This document shows positions 11,343-19,586 of a stretch of DNA of 64,000 nucleotides, piece by piece. The number at the start of each line of letters is the position of its first letter. The first letter of the stretch is position 1. The notes beneath the pieces are model-generated. The model ran no database searches, had not been told where the DNA came from, and saw nothing but the letters and a program-made list of their open reading frames with translations. The stretch is from NCBI RefSeq assembly GCF_018982965.1, contig NZ_JACBYP010000014.1:45561-109560 (forward strand), in the 5' to 3' direction. The translations under genes and the position numbers were made by a program. The DNA comes from Streptomyces mayonensis (lineage in GTDB: Bacteria; Actinomycetota; Actinomycetes; Streptomycetales; Streptomycetaceae).

Positions 11343-11516
11343 CGCCCTCGTCCTTACCCTTCCGTCCCTCGGGTGCCGGGCCTTCGACGGCCCGGCCCCG
11401 TCCGGGAATCCTTTGAATGTCCTGCACTCGATGCTAGAGGCGCGAGGGCTCCGGCAGGGCTCCCGCATCCCTTGTCTCCCCCTGACCGATCCCCTAGGGA
11501 ACCCCGGGGTCCCGAC

Positions 11517-11834
11517 TCAGCTCTCGGGCGGAGAGAACACCACCAGGACCCGCAGGTCCTCGCTGATGTGATGGAACTTGTGGGCGACCCCGGCCGGCAC
11601 ATAGACCACACTGCCGCGGGCGACCTGGGTGGTCTCCATCCCCACGGTGATCGCCGCCCGTCCGCTCACCACGAAGTACACCTCGTCCTGTGCGTGCGGC
11701 TTCTGCGGATCGGCCGTCCCCGCGTCCAGGGCGTACAGACCGACCGACATGTTCCGCTCCCGCAGGAACTGCAGGTAGGCACCGTCGTTGGCGGCGCGTT
11801 CCGCCTCCAGTTCGTCCAGCCGGAATGCCTTCAT
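11517..11834 (-). CDS. single-domain cupin protein
   Basis: 105 residues forming one conserved beta-barrel cupin. The first motif reads as PHAQDEVYFVVSGRA, with the expected histidine and glutamate metal ligands, and the second includes PAGVAHKFHHI with its histidine. The protein is therefore probably metal-binding. The ligand or reaction cannot be deduced. The gene is divergent from the holin-like gene, with about 60 bp between the starts. Confidence 0.8.
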   Translation of the reverse strand: MKAFRLDELEAERAANDGAYLQFLRERNMSVGLYALDAGTADPQKPHAQDEVYFVVSGRAAITVGMETTQVARGSVVYVPAGVAHKFHHISEDLRVLVVFSPPES

Positions 11835-11893
11835 CGCCTCGTCCGCCCCTGCCTCACCGTTCTTTGCCGACCGCGTCTGCCACGATCAGACAC

Positions 11894-12271
11894 ATGAAGA
11901 ATTTCCTAGTCAAGACGATCGCCAACGCGGGCGCCCTGGCGGTGGCCGTGTGGCTGCTCGACAAGATCACCCTGAGTGGTGGCAGCACCGGCGAGAAGGC
12001 AGCCACCCTGATCGTGGTGGCCCTGGTGTTCGGCCTGGTGAACATGCTGGTGAAGCCCGTCGTGCAGGTGCTGACCTTCCCGCTGTTCATCCTGACACTC
12101 GGGCTGTTCACGTTGGTGGTCAACGCCCTCATGCTGCTGCTCACCTCGTGGCTGGCAGGCAAGCTCGACCTGAGTTTCCACGTGGACGGCTTCTGGACGG
12201 CCGTTCTGGGCGGACTGATCGTCTCGATCGTCTCCTGGGCCCTGAACGCGTTCCTGCCCGACGAGGACTGA
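11894..12271 (+). CDS. phage-holin-like four-helix membrane protein (PF04020 type)
   Basis: 125 residues with four hydrophobic helices and the family's conserved NMLVKPVVQVLTFPLFILT segment. Proteins of this family are widespread bacterial membrane proteins and not lytic phage genes; their role is unknown. The stop lies 4 bp before ptpA, so the two are likely cotranscribed. Confidence 0.85.
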   Translation: MKNFLVKTIANAGALAVAVWLLDKITLSGGSTGEKAATLIVVALVFGLVNMLVKPVVQVLTFPLFILTLGLFTLVVNALMLLLTSWLAGKLDLSFHVDGFWTAVLGGLIVSIVSWALNAFLPDED

Positions 12272-12275
12272 CCCG

Positions 12276-12770
12276 ATGACCTACCGCGTCTGCTTCGTGT
12301 GCACGGGCAACATCTGCCGCTCGCCGATGGCCGAGGCCGTCTTCCAGGCGCGCGTGGAGGACGCCGGGCTCGGCGAACTGGTCGAGGCCGACAGCGCCGG
12401 CACCGGCGGCTGGCACGAGGGTGAGGGCGCCGACCCGCGCACGGTGGCCGTCCTCGCGGACAACGGCTACGGCCTCGACCACACGGCCCGGCAGTTCCAG
12501 CAGTCCTGGTTCGCCGGTCTGGACCTCGTGATCGCCCTCGACGCCGGTCATCTGCGGGCCCTGCGCCGTCTCGCGCCCACGGAGCGGGACGCGGCGAAAG
12601 TGCGGCTGCTGCGCTCGTACGACCCCGCCGCCGACACCGGTGACCTGGACGTACCGGATCCCTACTACGGGGGCACCGACGGCTTCGAGGACTGTCTTGA
12701 GATGGTGGAGGCGGCGAGCGGCGGACTGCTCACCGCGGTACGTGAGCACGTGGAAGGACGGGCGGCATGA
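12276..12770 (+). CDS. ptpA: low-molecular-weight protein-tyrosine phosphatase PtpA
   Basis: 164 residues. The P-loop CTGNICRS carries nucleophile C9 and R15, and the general-acid aspartate is D128 in DPYYGG. This is a complete LMW-PTP active site. The S. coelicolor counterpart at this position is PtpA, a phosphotyrosine phosphatase reported to influence secondary metabolism. The gene ends in a 4-bp overlap with the next one, so the holin-like gene, ptpA and the PLP lyase probably form an operon. Confidence 0.92.
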   Translation: MTYRVCFVCTGNICRSPMAEAVFQARVEDAGLGELVEADSAGTGGWHEGEGADPRTVAVLADNGYGLDHTARQFQQSWFAGLDLVIALDAGHLRALRRLAPTERDAAKVRLLRSYDPAADTGDLDVPDPYYGGTDGFEDCLEMVEAASGGLLTAVREHVEGRAA

Positions 12771-13954
12771 GCGACTCCACCAGCAGCGACGGAGCGGGTG
12801 CACGGACGCGGAGGGCCTCCTCCGGCGGCGGTGACGGCACGCGCGCGGTGCGCGCCGGACTGCCCGAGCCCGTCAAGCACGAGCCGACCCTGCCCGGCCC
12901 CGTCTTCGCCGCCCACTTCCATCTGCCGGGCGAGCCGACCGGCCCGTACACCTACGGCCGTGACGAGAATCCGACCTGGACACACCTCGAGCAAGCCATC
13001 GGTGAACTGGAGGCGCCCGGAGAGTCCGGTGCCGAGACGCTCGTGTTCGCCTCGGGCATGGCCGCCATCTCCTCGGTGCTCTTCTCGCAGCTGGGCGCCG
13101 GGGACGTGGCAGTGCTGCCCGACGACGGCTACCAGGCACTGCCGCTGGTCCGCGCGCAGCTGGAGGCGTACGGCATCGAGGTGCGCACCGCGCCGACCGG
13201 CGGTGACGCCCAGCTCGACCTCCTGGACGGGGCGGGACTGCTGTGGATCGAGACACCGTCGAACCCGGGACTCGACGTGTGCGACGTGCGGCGGCTCGTC
13301 GAGGCGGCACACGCGAGCGGTGCCCTGGTCGCCGTCGACAACACCCTCGCCACACCGCTCGGGCAGCGCCCGCTGGAGCTCGGCGCCGACTTCTCGGTGG
13401 CCAGCGGCACCAAGCAGCTGACCGGCCACGGTGACGTCCTCCTGGGCTACGTGACCGGTCGCGATGCCGGTGCGATGGCGGCCGTGCGGCGCTGGCGGAA
13501 GATCGTCGGTGCCATCCCCGGCCCCATGGAGGCCTGGCTGGCGCACCGCTCGATCGCCACCCTCCAGCTGCGGGTCGACCGGCAGGACGCCACTGCCCTC
13601 CGGGTCGCCGAGGCGCTGCGGGCCCGGCCCGACGTGACCGGGCTGCGCTACCCGGGACTGCCCGGCGACCCCTCGCACGAGATCGCCGCGCGGCAGATGC
13701 TGCGCTACGGGTGCGTCGTCTCCTTCACGTTGCCCACGCGCGCGCGTGCCGATCGTTTCCTTGACGCGCTGCGGCTGGTGGAGGGTGCGACGAGCTTCGG
13801 CGGGGTCCGTTCGACCGCCGAGCGGCGCGGACGCTGGGGCGGCGACGCGGTGCCTGAAGGCTTCGTACGGCTCTCGGTCGGCGCGGAGGATCCCGAGGAC
13901 CTGGTGGCCGATCTGCTGCGCGCGCTGGACGAGTCGGCGGACGAGCCGGCCTGA
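12767..13954 (+). CDS. cystathionine gamma-lyase/synthase-family PLP enzyme
   Basis: 395 residues of the Cys/Met-metabolism PLP family. The cofactor lysine is K216 in VASGTKQLTGHGD. ASGMAAISS (95-103), IETPSNPGLD (161-170) and AVDNTLATP (189-197) line the active site. The first 25 residues are extra and disordered. Such enzymes cleave or build cystathionine or act on other sulfur amino acids; which one cannot be told. The start overlaps the ptpA stop by 4 bp. Confidence 0.87.
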   Translation: MSDSTSSDGAGARTRRASSGGGDGTRAVRAGLPEPVKHEPTLPGPVFAAHFHLPGEPTGPYTYGRDENPTWTHLEQAIGELEAPGESGAETLVFASGMAAISSVLFSQLGAGDVAVLPDDGYQALPLVRAQLEAYGIEVRTAPTGGDAQLDLLDGAGLLWIETPSNPGLDVCDVRRLVEAAHASGALVAVDNTLATPLGQRPLELGADFSVASGTKQLTGHGDVLLGYVTGRDAGAMAAVRRWRKIVGAIPGPMEAWLAHRSIATLQLRVDRQDATALRVAEALRARPDVTGLRYPGLPGDPSHEIAARQMLRYGCVVSFTLPTRARADRFLDALRLVEGATSFGGVRSTAERRGRWGGDAVPEGFVRLSVGAEDPEDLVADLLRALDESADEPA

Positions 13955-13966
13955 GCGCGGAACGGC

Positions 13967-14005
13967 GGACGGTCCGAACCTCCCCCCTCGTGGCTCGGAC
14001 CGTCC
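13967..14005 (+). terminator. terminator hairpin after the PLP lyase
   Basis: Arms GGACGGTCCGA (13967-13977) and TCGGACCGTCC (13995-14005) give an 11-bp perfect stem just beyond the stop codon. An AT-rich stretch (about 14041-14105) follows and is the likely LysR promoter. Confidence 0.75.
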
Positions 14006-14152
14006 TCCGGTTCTGCGCGCGAAGAACCGCGCGAACAAGGCTAGTTGACTGTATGTCAGTGTCCAATCACAGTAGCGACAGCGACCTATCGACATATTTA
14101 TAGTTGGCACGGGCGGGGCGAAGAACCGGAGAGGGAGAGGGGAAGTGCTTCC

Positions 14153-15058
14153 GTGGATCTGGCCTTGCTGCGCACTTTCGTCACCGTGCACCGGGCCGGC
14201 TCCTTCACGCGCGCGGCAGCCCTGCTCGGCCTCTCCCAGCCCGCAGTCACCTCGCAGATCCGCACCCTGGAGCGCCAGATCGGCCGTCCGCTGTTTCTGC
14301 GCCAGGCCCGCGGCGTGACCCCGACGACCATCGGCGACGAGCTCGCGCACAAGGCCGCACCGCACCTCGACGCCCTGGTCGAGATCACCGAGACCGGACT
14401 CGAGGACGACTCCTCCCTGCGGACCCTGCACCTCGCCGGGCCGCCGGAGTTCACCGCCGAACGTGCCCTGCCCGCGCTCACTGCGCTCAACGGCGAGGAC
14501 GGCCAGGCCTTCGCCCTGCGTGCCTCGTTCGGCAACGCCGAAGAGACGCTGGAGGGCCTGGCCGCCGGGCATCACGATCTGGCCATCGCCACCGCCCGCC
14601 CCCGCGGCGCACTGCTCACCGGGACGCCGCTCTGCGACGAGGAGCACGTCCTGGTCGCCGCGCCCCACTGGGCGGAGCGGGTGGGCACCGAAAAGCTCAG
14701 CAGTACCGACGCGCCCGCCCTGGAGAGCGTCCCCGTGGTCGAGGTGCACGAGTCGCTGCCCTTCGTCGCCCGCTACTGGGCGTCCGTCTTCGACGCCTGC
14801 CCGGCCGGCCCGGGCACGGTCGTCGCTCCTGACCTGCGCGCTGTCCTCGCCTGTGCGATCGCGGGCGCCGGCCTGGCCGTCCTGCCGCGCTATCTGTGCG
14901 CACCGGCACTGGAGCGCGGTGACGTCGTCGCCCTGCACGAGCCCGCGATACCCCCGCTGCGGACGTACTTCCTGGTGGTGCGTACCGGCACCCTGGCGAT
15001 GCCGCACATCGCCAGGGCCCACGAATGGTTGCTGCACGCGGCAGCCGGCTGGAACTGA
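14153..15058 (+). CDS. LysR-family transcriptional regulator
   Basis: 301 residues. The N-terminal winged helix (LLRTFVTVHRAGSFTRAAALLGLSQ and the following recognition helix) is typical LysR; the remainder is the periplasmic-binding-like effector domain. The GTG at 14153 follows a GAGGGAGAGGGG tract and starts the protein at the family's usual place. The regulated gene is unknown, since neighbours on both sides are on the same strand. I saw no TTA codon. Confidence 0.87.
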   Translation: MDLALLRTFVTVHRAGSFTRAAALLGLSQPAVTSQIRTLERQIGRPLFLRQARGVTPTTIGDELAHKAAPHLDALVEITETGLEDDSSLRTLHLAGPPEFTAERALPALTALNGEDGQAFALRASFGNAEETLEGLAAGHHDLAIATARPRGALLTGTPLCDEEHVLVAAPHWAERVGTEKLSSTDAPALESVPVVEVHESLPFVARYWASVFDACPAGPGTVVAPDLRAVLACAIAGAGLAVLPRYLCAPALERGDVVALHEPAIPPLRTYFLVVRTGTLAMPHIARAHEWLLHAAAGWN

Positions 15059-15092
15059 CCGGACGGCCTCGCCGACCGTGCCGCCCCACGAT

Positions 15093-15106
15093 GTTTCACG
15101 TGGAAC
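15093..15106. other. parS-like site, one mismatch
   Basis: GTTTCACGTGGAAC, one base from the parS consensus, lies between the LysR and NUDIX genes. Confidence 0.6.
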
Positions 15107-15127
15107 CAGCCGGGCCACATTTTCCCC

Positions 15128-15610
15128 ATGACCGTCCGACCCGTGGTCAAGCGCACCGCACGCGCCGTTCTCCTGGACGGCGGCCACCTGATTCTGATCA
15201 AGCGCACCAAGCCCGGTGTCGATCCCTACTGGGTCACTCCCGGGGGCGGGGTCGAGCCGGACGACACCACCGTGGTGGACGCTCTGCACCGCGAGGTGTA
15301 CGAGGAACTGGGCGCCAAGATCAGCGACGTGGTCCCCTGCTTCGTGGACACGGTGGAGCACATCGGCGAGGACGGCGGCGCGACCGGGGTGAAGGTGCAG
15401 CACTTCTTCGTCTGCCACCTGCAATCCATGGACCCGGCCCTCCGGCACGGTCCCGAGGTCGACGATCCCGCGGGTGAGTACGAGATCGTCCGAGTGCCCT
15501 TCACCCGGGTGGGGATCGCCTCCGTCCACCTCGTACCGCTGTCGCTGCGGCACTACCTGGACGGCAACATCGAGGGCGTGCTGGCCCTGCACGCTCCCGA
15601 CCTCGGCTGA
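15128..15610 (+). CDS. NUDIX hydrolase
   Basis: 160 residues with a complete Nudix box spanning about 39-61 (GGGVEPDD…REVYEELGAK), the Mg-binding helix that hydrolyses nucleoside-diphosphate-X substrates. The fold and length are normal. The substrate cannot be inferred. Confidence 0.87.
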   Translation: MTVRPVVKRTARAVLLDGGHLILIKRTKPGVDPYWVTPGGGVEPDDTTVVDALHREVYEELGAKISDVVPCFVDTVEHIGEDGGATGVKVQHFFVCHLQSMDPALRHGPEVDDPAGEYEIVRVPFTRVGIASVHLVPLSLRHYLDGNIEGVLALHAPDLG

Positions 15611-15768
15611 CGCGGAGGGCGGCCGGGCCCGCGGTCGGCCGGCTGAGCCGACCGGGCGTCCGCCAGGTGTCGGCCCGCTGTGCGCTCGGCCACGAGATGG
15701 CCAAAAGCTCATGTGTTCCACCGGAAAGAGGTGGACGCGGACCGCCGTGGTCGGCCAGCCTGACCTGC

Positions 15769-16635
15769 GTGCCGACACCTTCCGCCGCCTCCGCACCGAT
15801 CCGCCGTCTGACACTCCGCGACCTTCGTGCCTGCGCAGACCTCTCCGAGGACCGGGGGTGGCCGCGCGAGGAGCACAAGTGGGGATTCCTCCTCACAGCC
15901 GGGCAGGGGTACGGCATCGACGACCCGGGCGGCGGACTCGTCGCCGCGTGCACCGTCACCGAGTACGGGCCGCACGGACGCCCGTCCCTCGCCGGGATCG
16001 GGATGGTTCTGGTCGCCGAGCGGCACGCCCGTCAGGGCGTCGGTCGGCGTCTGATGCGCCACGTCCTCTCACTCCTGGGCACCACACCCCTGACCCTCCA
16101 TGCGACGCCGCACGGCCGTCCGCTCTACGAGGAGCTCGGCTTCAAGGTCACCGGCCGCGCGGAGATGGTGCGCGGACGTTTCACCCCGGGCGGGCACGGA
16201 CCCGGCGTTGCCACTCGGGCAGCCACGGCCGAGGACCTCACCACGATCGTCCGGCTCGACGAGGAGGTCTTCGGTGCCGACCGCACGCACGTCATCACGC
16301 GGCTGCCCGCCTTCGCCGACCAGCTGCGTGTCGCCGAGGAGGACGGGCGGATCACCGGGTACGCGGCGGCCTGGCCGAACATGGACACCCACGTCGTGGG
16401 ACCGCTGATCGCCCGTGACACCGACACGGCGAAGGCACTGATCGGCTCCCTCGCGGCCCGCACCGACCGACCGCTGCGCACGGACGTGGACGCACGGCAC
16501 GAAGGGCTGCTGGCCTGGCTGAAGGAGCGCGGCCTCGCCCTGGTCGCCCCGAACGCCGTCATGACGTACGGCATCACCGAGCTGCCCGGGGACTGGAACC
16601 GGAGGTTCGCACCTCTGACGGTGGCGGCGGGCTGA
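15769..16635 (+). CDS. GNAT N-acetyltransferase, double-domain
   Basis: About 288 residues with two GNAT-like halves. The first has the acetyl-CoA signature VAERHARQGVGRRLMRHV. The second (from about residue 145) is more divergent. A GTG at 15769 is my choice for the start because the protein-like sequence (IRRLTLRDL) begins shortly after it. The frame is open to 15667, so the start is uncertain. The substrate is unknown. Confidence 0.75.
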   Translation: MPTPSAASAPIRRLTLRDLRACADLSEDRGWPREEHKWGFLLTAGQGYGIDDPGGGLVAACTVTEYGPHGRPSLAGIGMVLVAERHARQGVGRRLMRHVLSLLGTTPLTLHATPHGRPLYEELGFKVTGRAEMVRGRFTPGGHGPGVATRAATAEDLTTIVRLDEEVFGADRTHVITRLPAFADQLRVAEEDGRITGYAAAWPNMDTHVVGPLIARDTDTAKALIGSLAARTDRPLRTDVDARHEGLLAWLKERGLALVAPNAVMTYGITELPGDWNRRFAPLTVAAG

Positions 16636-16655
16636 CGCTGTGCGGGTTCACGCCG

Positions 16656-17075
16656 TCAGGCGAGGGCCCGCACGGCCGACGAGGCGAAGCCGTGGTCCTG
16701 CTCGGGTGCGCCTCCGCCGACTCCGACCGAGCCGATCAGCCGGCCCTCACGGTGGACGGGCATCCCACCCGCGATGAACAGCAGTGGCCGGTCGAGTGCC
16801 GTGGGCAGGGTGTGGAAGAGGCCTCCGGGCTGGACGGCGTCGACGAGATCGGCGGTGGGGGCGTTCAACTGGAGTGCCGTGTAGGCCTTGCGGGTGCTGG
16901 TCTCACCGGAGATCAGCACGGCGCGGTCGTCGCGCCGGAAGGCGAGCAGGTGGCCTCCCGCGTCGAGGACCGTGACGCTGACGGTGACCCCTTCGTCCTC
17001 GGCGGCGCGGTGGGCGGCGGTGACGAGGACTTCGGCGTCCTCGGTCGTCAGCGGGGCGACAGCGGTGGTGGTCAT
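16656..17075 (-). CDS. GlcG/HbpS-family protein
   Basis: 139 residues covering one GlcG/HbpS (PF03928) domain. A central AGGMPVHREGRLIGSVGVGGG segment is typical. HbpS is a secreted haem-binding sensor partner, whereas this copy has no signal peptide and is probably cytoplasmic. A strong AAGGAGG site precedes the ATG at 17075. It lies downstream of the MFS gene on the same strand and may be cotranscribed. Confidence 0.8.
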   Translation of the reverse strand: MTTTAVAPLTTEDAEVLVTAAHRAAEDEGVTVSVTVLDAGGHLLAFRRDDRAVLISGETSTRKAYTALQLNAPTADLVDAVQPGGLFHTLPTALDRPLLFIAGGMPVHREGRLIGSVGVGGGAPEQDHGFASSAVRALA

Positions 17076-17191
17076 GGAGTTCCTCCTTGTTTGGTGCCCG
17101 GTGGTGGGGGTGCCCGACGCGGGGGTGCGGGTGCGGGCGGGTTCGTCCAGGCGGCGCGTGGCGCCAGGGGTGCGTGCCCGGGTCGGTCAGG

Positions 17192-18403
17192 TCAGTGCCG
17201 TACGGCGGCGGCCCGCTGCGCTGCGGGTGTTGACGCGGCGGCCGTCCCGCGGGAGGCGCTCCCGCGCCGCTCGAGAGCGGCCGAGAGGACGGCGAGGACG
17301 AGGGCCGCGGCGGCGAGAACCGCACCGACCCAGTTCGGAGCCGTGTAACCGAGGCCGGCGCCGATGACGACGCCCCCGAGCCAGGCGGAGAGCGCGTTGC
17401 CGAGGTTGAAGGCGCCGATGTTCACGGCCGAGGCCAGCGTCGGGGCGCCGTGCGCATGGTCGAGGACGCGCTTCTGCAGGGGCGGGACGGTGGCGAAGCC
17501 GAGGGCTCCGATCAGGACGACGGTCACGGCTGAGGCGAACTTGTTGTGCGCGGTGAGGGTGAAGAGGGCGAGCACGACGGACAGGGCGCCCAGGGAGACG
17601 TACAGCAGGGGCATCAGGGCGCGGTCGGCGAACCTGCCGCCGACGAGGTTGCCACCGACCATGCCGAGACCGAAGAGGACCAGCAGCCAGGTGACCGAGC
17701 CGTCCGCGAATCCGGCGACACGGGTCATCATCGGTGCGATGTACGTGATGGCCGCGAAGACGCCGCCGAAGCCGAGAACGGTCATGGCCATCGCGAGCAG
17801 TACCTGGACGTTCCTGAACGCGCCCAGTTCGTGCCGCAACCGCACGCCCTCCGCCCGGGGCACGTCGGGAACCAGCATGGCGATCCCGAGCAGGCCGAGG
17901 AGGCCCAGCGCGGCGACGGCGGTGAAGGTGACCCGCCAGCCGACGGCCTGCCCGACGAGCGTGCCCAGCGGTACGCCCACGACGTTGGCGACGGTCAGTC
18001 CGGTGAACATCGTCGCGATCGCGCCGGCCCTCTTGTGCGGTGCGACCAGGTCGGCGGCGACGACCGAGCCGATACCGAAGAAGGCACCGTGGGCGAGCGA
18101 GGCGACCACGCGGCCGATCAGCATGACGGAGAAGGCCGGGGCAAGGGCGGACAGCAGGTTGCCGACGATGAACAGGCCCATCAGCAGCATCAGCATCCGC
18201 TTGCGCGGAATCCTGGTGCCGAGCACGGTCATCAGCGGGGCGCCGAACATCACACCGAGCGCGTATCCGGTCACCAGGTAGCCGGCGGTGGGGATGGAGA
18301 CCCCGTAGTCGCCCGCGACCTCGGGCAGCAAGCCCATGATCACAAACTCGGTCGTTCCGATGCCGAAGGCCCCGATCGCGAGGGCCAGAAGTGCGAGAGG
18401 CAT
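17192..18403 (-). CDS. MFS transporter, DHA1 drug:H+ antiporter type
   Basis: 403 residues with 12 predicted membrane helices. The DHA1 start ALAIGAFGIGTTEFVIMGLLPEVA, a motif-A-like loop (GAPLMTVLGTRIPRKRML) and the motif-C-like helix-5 glycine/proline pattern are present. It is probably an exporter of drugs or small metabolites. It is divergent from a MarR regulator across a 140-bp region with repeats, so the regulator very likely represses it. Confidence 0.88.
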   Translation of the reverse strand: MPLALLALAIGAFGIGTTEFVIMGLLPEVAGDYGVSIPTAGYLVTGYALGVMFGAPLMTVLGTRIPRKRMLMLLMGLFIVGNLLSALAPAFSVMLIGRVVASLAHGAFFGIGSVVAADLVAPHKRAGAIATMFTGLTVANVVGVPLGTLVGQAVGWRVTFTAVAALGLLGLLGIAMLVPDVPRAEGVRLRHELGAFRNVQVLLAMAMTVLGFGGVFAAITYIAPMMTRVAGFADGSVTWLLVLFGLGMVGGNLVGGRFADRALMPLLYVSLGALSVVLALFTLTAHNKFASAVTVVLIGALGFATVPPLQKRVLDHAHGAPTLASAVNIGAFNLGNALSAWLGGVVIGAGLGYTAPNWVGAVLAAAALVLAVLSAALERRGSASRGTAAASTPAAQRAAAVRH

Positions 18404-18429
18404 GGCGGGGGATACACCTTCCCAGAAGA

Positions 18430-18491
18430 TTGCAAGAGCACTTTGCGCGCGCTCACATTAATTGCACACGCGGGTTACTTGCAAACGCGGG
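18430..18491. promoter_or_regulatory. candidate MarR operator repeats
   Basis: TTGCA motifs recur here. TTGCACACGCGGG (18462-18474) and TTGCAAACGCGGG (18479-18491) are direct repeats 17 bp apart, and TTGCAA also occurs at 18430-18435. They sit between the divergent MFS and MarR genes and are the best operator candidates. Confidence 0.55.
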
Positions 18492-18543
18492 CAGTCGCGG
18501 TACTGGTCTACCCTGGTATCAGCGCTCAGGGACGGAGGAACAC

Positions 18544-19008
18544 ATGACAGCGACGGATCCCGCGCTCACCGCCCTCTCCCAGGGCTGGTGCGCCCTCTCG
18601 CTGCTGCACGGCAGGATCGAGGCGCATGTCGAACGCGCCCTGCAGTCCGGGCACGACCTGAGCGTGCGGGAGTACTCCCTGCTCGACGTGCTCAGCCGCC
18701 AGCACGACGGCGACGGCGGGCATCTGCAGATGAAACAGGTCGCGGACGCCGTCGTACTCAGCCAGAGCGCGACCACCCGCCTGGTCACCCGGCTGGAGGA
18801 CCGCGGACTGCTCGAGCGCTACCTGTGTCCCACCGACCGGCGCGGTATCTACACCAACGTCACGGCAGTCGGCCTGACACTGCTGGACGAAGCGCGGCCC
18901 ACGAATGACGCAGCCCTGCGCGAAGCCCTCGACGAGGCCGCCACCCATCCCGACCTGGCACCGCTCGTCAGGGCTGTGAAGACCCTCAAGACCCCCGTGC
19001 CTGCCTAG
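18544..19008 (+). CDS. MarR-family transcriptional regulator
   Basis: 154 residues. The winged-helix core (MKQVADAVVLSQSATTRLVTRLEDRGLLER followed by the wing DRRGIYTNVT) is typical MarR. GGAGG precedes the ATG at 18544. The gene is divergent from the MFS transporter, a classic repressor-pump arrangement. Confidence 0.9.
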   Translation: MTATDPALTALSQGWCALSLLHGRIEAHVERALQSGHDLSVREYSLLDVLSRQHDGDGGHLQMKQVADAVVLSQSATTRLVTRLEDRGLLERYLCPTDRRGIYTNVTAVGLTLLDEARPTNDAALREALDEAATHPDLAPLVRAVKTLKTPVPA

Positions 19009-19045
19009 GACCCACCCGCCGGGACCTCGGTCTTAGAGTGCGGCC

Positions 19046-19513
19046 ATGGGAGATCTCGAAATACGCCCCGCCACCGCAGCCGACATTCCGGCGGTCGTCA
19101 CGATGCTCGCGGACGACCCTCTGGGCGCCCGGCGCGAGTCGCCGGACGACTTGAGCCCTTATCTGGCCGCGTTCGAACGGCTCAGCACCGATCCGAACCA
19201 GCATATGGTCGTCGCCGTCCGCGACAACCGGGTCGTCGGGACACTGCAGTTGACGATCGTCCCGGGGCTGTCCCGGCGCGGCGCCACCCGGTCGATCATT
19301 GAAGGGGTGCGCATCCACGCCGATGAACGCGGCAGCGGCCTGGGCACGCAGTTCGTCGAGTGGGCGATCGCCGAGTCCCGGCGGCAGGGATGCCACCTGG
19401 TGCAGCTCACCTCCGACAACACCCGCACCGATGCCCACCGCTTCTACGAGCGGCTCGGCTTCTCCGCGACGCACACGGGTTTCAAGCTCGAGCTCTCACA
19501 CATGCCTTCGTGA
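19046..19513 (+). CDS. GNAT N-acetyltransferase
   Basis: 155 residues, one GNAT domain. The motif RIHADERGSGLGTQFVEWA binds the acetyl-CoA pyrophosphate, and FYERLGF is the conserved C-terminal motif B. The substrate is unknown. The stop is immediately followed by a long parS-centred palindrome. Confidence 0.87.
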   Translation: MGDLEIRPATAADIPAVVTMLADDPLGARRESPDDLSPYLAAFERLSTDPNQHMVVAVRDNRVVGTLQLTIVPGLSRRGATRSIIEGVRIHADERGSGLGTQFVEWAIAESRRQGCHLVQLTSDNTRTDAHRFYERLGFSATHTGFKLELSHMPS

Positions 19514-19515
19514 CG

Positions 19516-19579
19516 CCGCTCCTCGATGGCGAGTGGCCCTGTTTCACGTGAAACAGGGCCACTCGCCATCGAGGAGCGG
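19516..19579. terminator. 64-bp perfect palindrome with parS at its centre, probable bidirectional terminator
   Basis: The sequence from 19516 to 19579 is its own reverse complement without any mismatch (32-base arms, no loop). Its middle is the parS site. It fills the gap between the stop codons of a rightward GNAT gene (19513) and a leftward serine hydrolase (19587), the position of a bidirectional terminator. Confidence 0.8.
19541..19554. other. parS site, perfect
   Basis: GTTTCACGTGAAAC, the ParB-binding consensus, forms the exact centre of the 64-bp palindrome. Confidence 0.93.
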
Positions 19580-19586
19580 ACGACGA

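Noticed and set aside
12665..15814. Minus-strand open frame of 1049 codons
   Set aside because: It is antisense to three well-supported genes and has the Gly/Arg/Gln/Val composition of high-GC shadows; no domain is recognisable.
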